Positions 4,258-5,773 of a stretch of DNA of 5,773 nucleotides are shown piece by piece. The DNA is taken from assembly GCA_002291855.1 (NCBI GenBank), contig DBAW01000082.1:1-5773 (forward strand). The letters are read 5' to 3'. Position 1 is the stretch's first letter; every line of letters starts with the position of its first letter. Under the pieces are notes generated by a model. The model worked only from the letters and a program-made list of their open reading frames with translations, ran no database searches and was not told the origin of the DNA. A program made the position numbers and the translations under genes. Source of the DNA: Sphingomonas sp. UBA1000 (GTDB lineage Bacteria; Pseudomonadota; Alphaproteobacteria; Sphingomonadales; Sphingomonadaceae).

Positions 4258-5403
4258 ATGCGGCGGATCGACACAGGCTTCGGCACAATCGGCGGGCATG
4301 GCGGGCTGACGCGGCGGCGGCTGCTGGTCGCCGGCGGGCTGGGGGTCGGGCTGGCGGTTGGCTGGACGGCATGGCCGCGCGACTATCCGCTCAACATTCC
4401 GCTCGGCCCGGGCGAGCTGCTGTTCAACGCCTATGTCCGCATTGCCGACGACGGGCGGGTGATCGTGGCGATGCCGCAGGCGGAGACCGGGCAGGGCGCG
4501 TGGACCGGGCTGGCGCAGATCGTCGCGGACGAGCTTGGCGCGGACTGGCGGGCGATCGCGGTCGAACCCGCGCCGATCCATCCGCTGTTCGCCAATCAGC
4601 GCTTTGTCGCCGATCTTGCCGCCGAGGTCGGGCGCGCGCCCGCCGCGCTGGCCGATGATTTTGCGCGCCGGGCGGCGATCATGGTCACCGCCGGATCGAC
4701 GAGCGTGCGGATGTTCGAGATGCCGATGCGGCTCGCCGCCGCGGCCGCGCGTGCGCAATTGTGCGCCGCCGCCGCCGCACGCTGGGGGATTGAGGCGGAG
4801 GCGTGCGATACCCGTGCCGGGTTCGTGGTGGCGGGCGACCGGCGGCTGCGTTTCGGCGCGCTGGCCGCCGATGCCGCCGCGCTTCCGCCGCTAGCCCAGC
4901 CGGTGCTGCGGCTGACCAGCGACAACCGGCTGGCCGGTCAGCCGCTGCCCCGGCTCGACAGCCCGGCCAAGCTCGACGGCTCGGCGAACTTTGCCGCCGA
5001 TGTCCGGCTGCCGGGGATGGTGTTCGCCGCGCTGCGCCAGCCACCTTTGGGCGGGGGGGCGCTGATCGGCGTTGATCTTGCCGCCGCCGATGCGGTTCCG
5101 GGCGTGATGGCCGTCGTCCAGACCCCAGGATGGGTGGCGGCAGTGGCGACGACCGGCTGGGCGGCGATCCGCGCGGTCGATGCGATGCGGCCGCGTTTCC
5201 GTGTCGACGGCCCGCTGGTCGATGATCGCATGATCGGCGCGGCGCTGGCCGAGGCGCTGGCCGGCAGTGGCACCGACTTCGTCGCGGTCGGGGTGGCCCA
5301 CACGGTCGGCCGCGACAGCCTGCCCGATCTGCTGCGCGCGCGGGGATTCGCCGTCGAGAGGGTGAATGACCCCGGCAGGTCTGCGGCCAGCCAGACGCGC
5401 TAG
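4258..5403 (+). CDS. Truncated xanthine dehydrogenase-family molybdopterin-binding subunit fused to a TraB/GumN-like C-terminus
   Basis: A 381-residue open frame that looks chimeric. Residues 1-40 form a Tat signal (TRRRLLVAGG, 18-27, then a hydrophobic segment). Residues about 48-240 match the N-terminal molybdopterin-binding half of isoquinoline 1-oxidoreductase beta-like enzymes: AETGQGAWTG (75-84), TAGSTSVRMFEMPMR and PLPRLDSPAKLDGS (230-243). Residues about 240-320 match the a/b hammerhead domain. Full-length members usually have about 700-750 residues; the second molybdopterin domain and the conserved C-terminal catalytic Glu are missing, so no hydroxylase activity is expected. From about residue 336 the sequence GTDFVAVGVAHTVGRDSL, continuing to RGFAVERV, instead resembles the conserved end of TraB/GumN proteins. 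The frame is open across the junction and the codon use is similar on both sides. No iron-sulfur partner gene is nearby. A TTG at 4207 could start a form 17 residues longer; I prefer the ATG because it gives a compact Tat leader. The family of the first part is firm; that of the tail is less so. Confidence 0.72.
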   Translation: MRRIDTGFGTIGGHGGLTRRRLLVAGGLGVGLAVGWTAWPRDYPLNIPLGPGELLFNAYVRIADDGRVIVAMPQAETGQGAWTGLAQIVADELGADWRAIAVEPAPIHPLFANQRFVADLAAEVGRAPAALADDFARRAAIMVTAGSTSVRMFEMPMRLAAAAARAQLCAAAAARWGIEAEACDTRAGFVVAGDRRLRFGALAADAAALPPLAQPVLRLTSDNRLAGQPLPRLDSPAKLDGSANFAADVRLPGMVFAALRQPPLGGGALIGVDLAAADAVPGVMAVVQTPGWVAAVATTGWAAIRAVDAMRPRFRVDGPLVDDRMIGAALAEALAGSGTDFVAVGVAHTVGRDSLPDLLRARGFAVERVNDPGRSAASQTR

Positions 5404-5773
5404 CGGGCCAGGGCCTCGCGCTGGGCTGCGAACAGCGCAGCGCATCCGCTCTCCGCCAGCGCGATCAGCGCCTCGAGTTCGGCGCGGCGGAAGGGACGCT
5501 TTTCGCCGGTGGCCTGCACCTCGACAATGCCGCCATCGCCCGACATCACGAAGTTCGCGTCGGCCTCGGCATCCGAGTCCTCGGCATAGTCGAGGTCCAG
5601 CACCGGCACGTTCTGATGGATGCCGCACGAGATCGCCGCCACCTGGCCGGTCAGCGGGTCGGCCTCGATCACCTTCTCCTCGCGCAGATAGCGCACCGCC
5701 GCCGCCAGCGCGACCCAGGCGCCTGTGATCGCCGCTGTCCGCGTGCCGCCATCGGCCTGCAGCACGTCGCAGT
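5400..5773 (-). CDS. rph: Ribonuclease PH, C-terminal half (5' part beyond the window)
   Basis: RNase PH is a phosphate-dependent 3'-5' exonuclease that trims tRNA precursors and works as a ring-shaped hexamer in the cytosol. The visible 123 residues cover the second half of the usual 238-or-so: they open with CDVLQADGGTRTAAITGAW, which holds the phosphate-binding GTRTA segment. They continue with VLDLDYAEDSDAEADANFV, which holds the conserved catalytic aspartates. The end, GDGGIVEVQATGEKRPFRR and the C-terminal helix, is also typical. The frame is open at the right edge, so the GTG there is internal and not the start. The C-terminus is intact. The stop shares bases with the stop of the converging chimeric gene, and no terminator separates them. 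Confidence 0.97.
   Translation of the reverse strand, partial: CDVLQADGGTRTAAITGAWVALAAAVRYLREEKVIEADPLTGQVAAISCGIHQNVPVLDLDYAEDSDAEADANFVMSGDGGIVEVQATGEKRPFRRAELEALIALAESGCAALFAAQREALAR

Noticed and set aside
3549..4658. Plus-strand open frame of 369 codons across the CAP gene and into the chimera
   Set aside because: It is antisense to the CAP gene and then out of frame with the oxidoreductase; composition is Arg/Ala-rich with no domain.
4891..5628. Minus-strand open frame across rph and the chimera
   Set aside because: It overlaps rph in another frame and is antisense to the chimera; no similarity to any family I recognise.

Overview
The window reads as chromosomal DNA of a high-GC alphaproteobacterium, most likely a sphingomonad (Sphingomonadales). 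The reasons are the purC-purS-purQ gene order, a C-terminal sorting signal of the PEPxxWA type, an FNR-type regulator with the CxxC-x7-C spacing of alphaproteobacterial FnrL, and strongly GC-biased third codon positions. I see no phage gene, transposase, CRISPR array, tRNA or rRNA.

Layout. Positions 64-2536 (minus strand) form one transcription unit: purC (SAICAR synthetase), purS and purQ (small and glutaminase subunits of FGAM synthase), then an FNR/CRP-type regulator whose start overlaps the purQ stop by one base. A double hairpin at 22-55 may end the unit. A 345-base divergent region (2537-2881) separates purC from a plus-strand gene for a proline-rich protein with a PEPxxWA-type C-terminal anchor (2882-3457). 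That gene ends at a strong bidirectional terminator (3502-3536), which also serves a converging minus-strand gene for a secreted CAP/SCP-domain protein (3570-4091). A short divergent region (4092-4257) holds a perfect 14-base palindrome, direct repeats and a hairpin next to the following start codon. The plus-strand gene at 4258-5403 begins as a Tat-exported molybdopterin-binding subunit of the xanthine dehydrogenase/isoquinoline oxidoreductase family. It loses the second half of that protein and ends in what looks like the C-terminus of a TraB/GumN-family protein. Its stop codon shares bases with that of rph (RNase PH), which converges on it and runs off the right edge.

How the genes relate. 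PurC, PurS and PurQ serve de novo IMP synthesis; PurL, their partner, is not in the window. The regulator is the surprising member of that operon: it has the four cysteines expected of an oxygen-sensing [4Fe-4S] protein, so its expression may be tied to purine synthesis. The envelope genes in the middle (PEPxxWA protein, CAP protein, Tat-exported chimera) appear to be separate units without an obvious shared pathway.

The most notable item is the chimeric gene at 4258-5403. It looks like the product of an in-frame deletion, or of a misassembly, that joined two unrelated genes at a short direct repeat. I did not find a convincing new multi-gene system.
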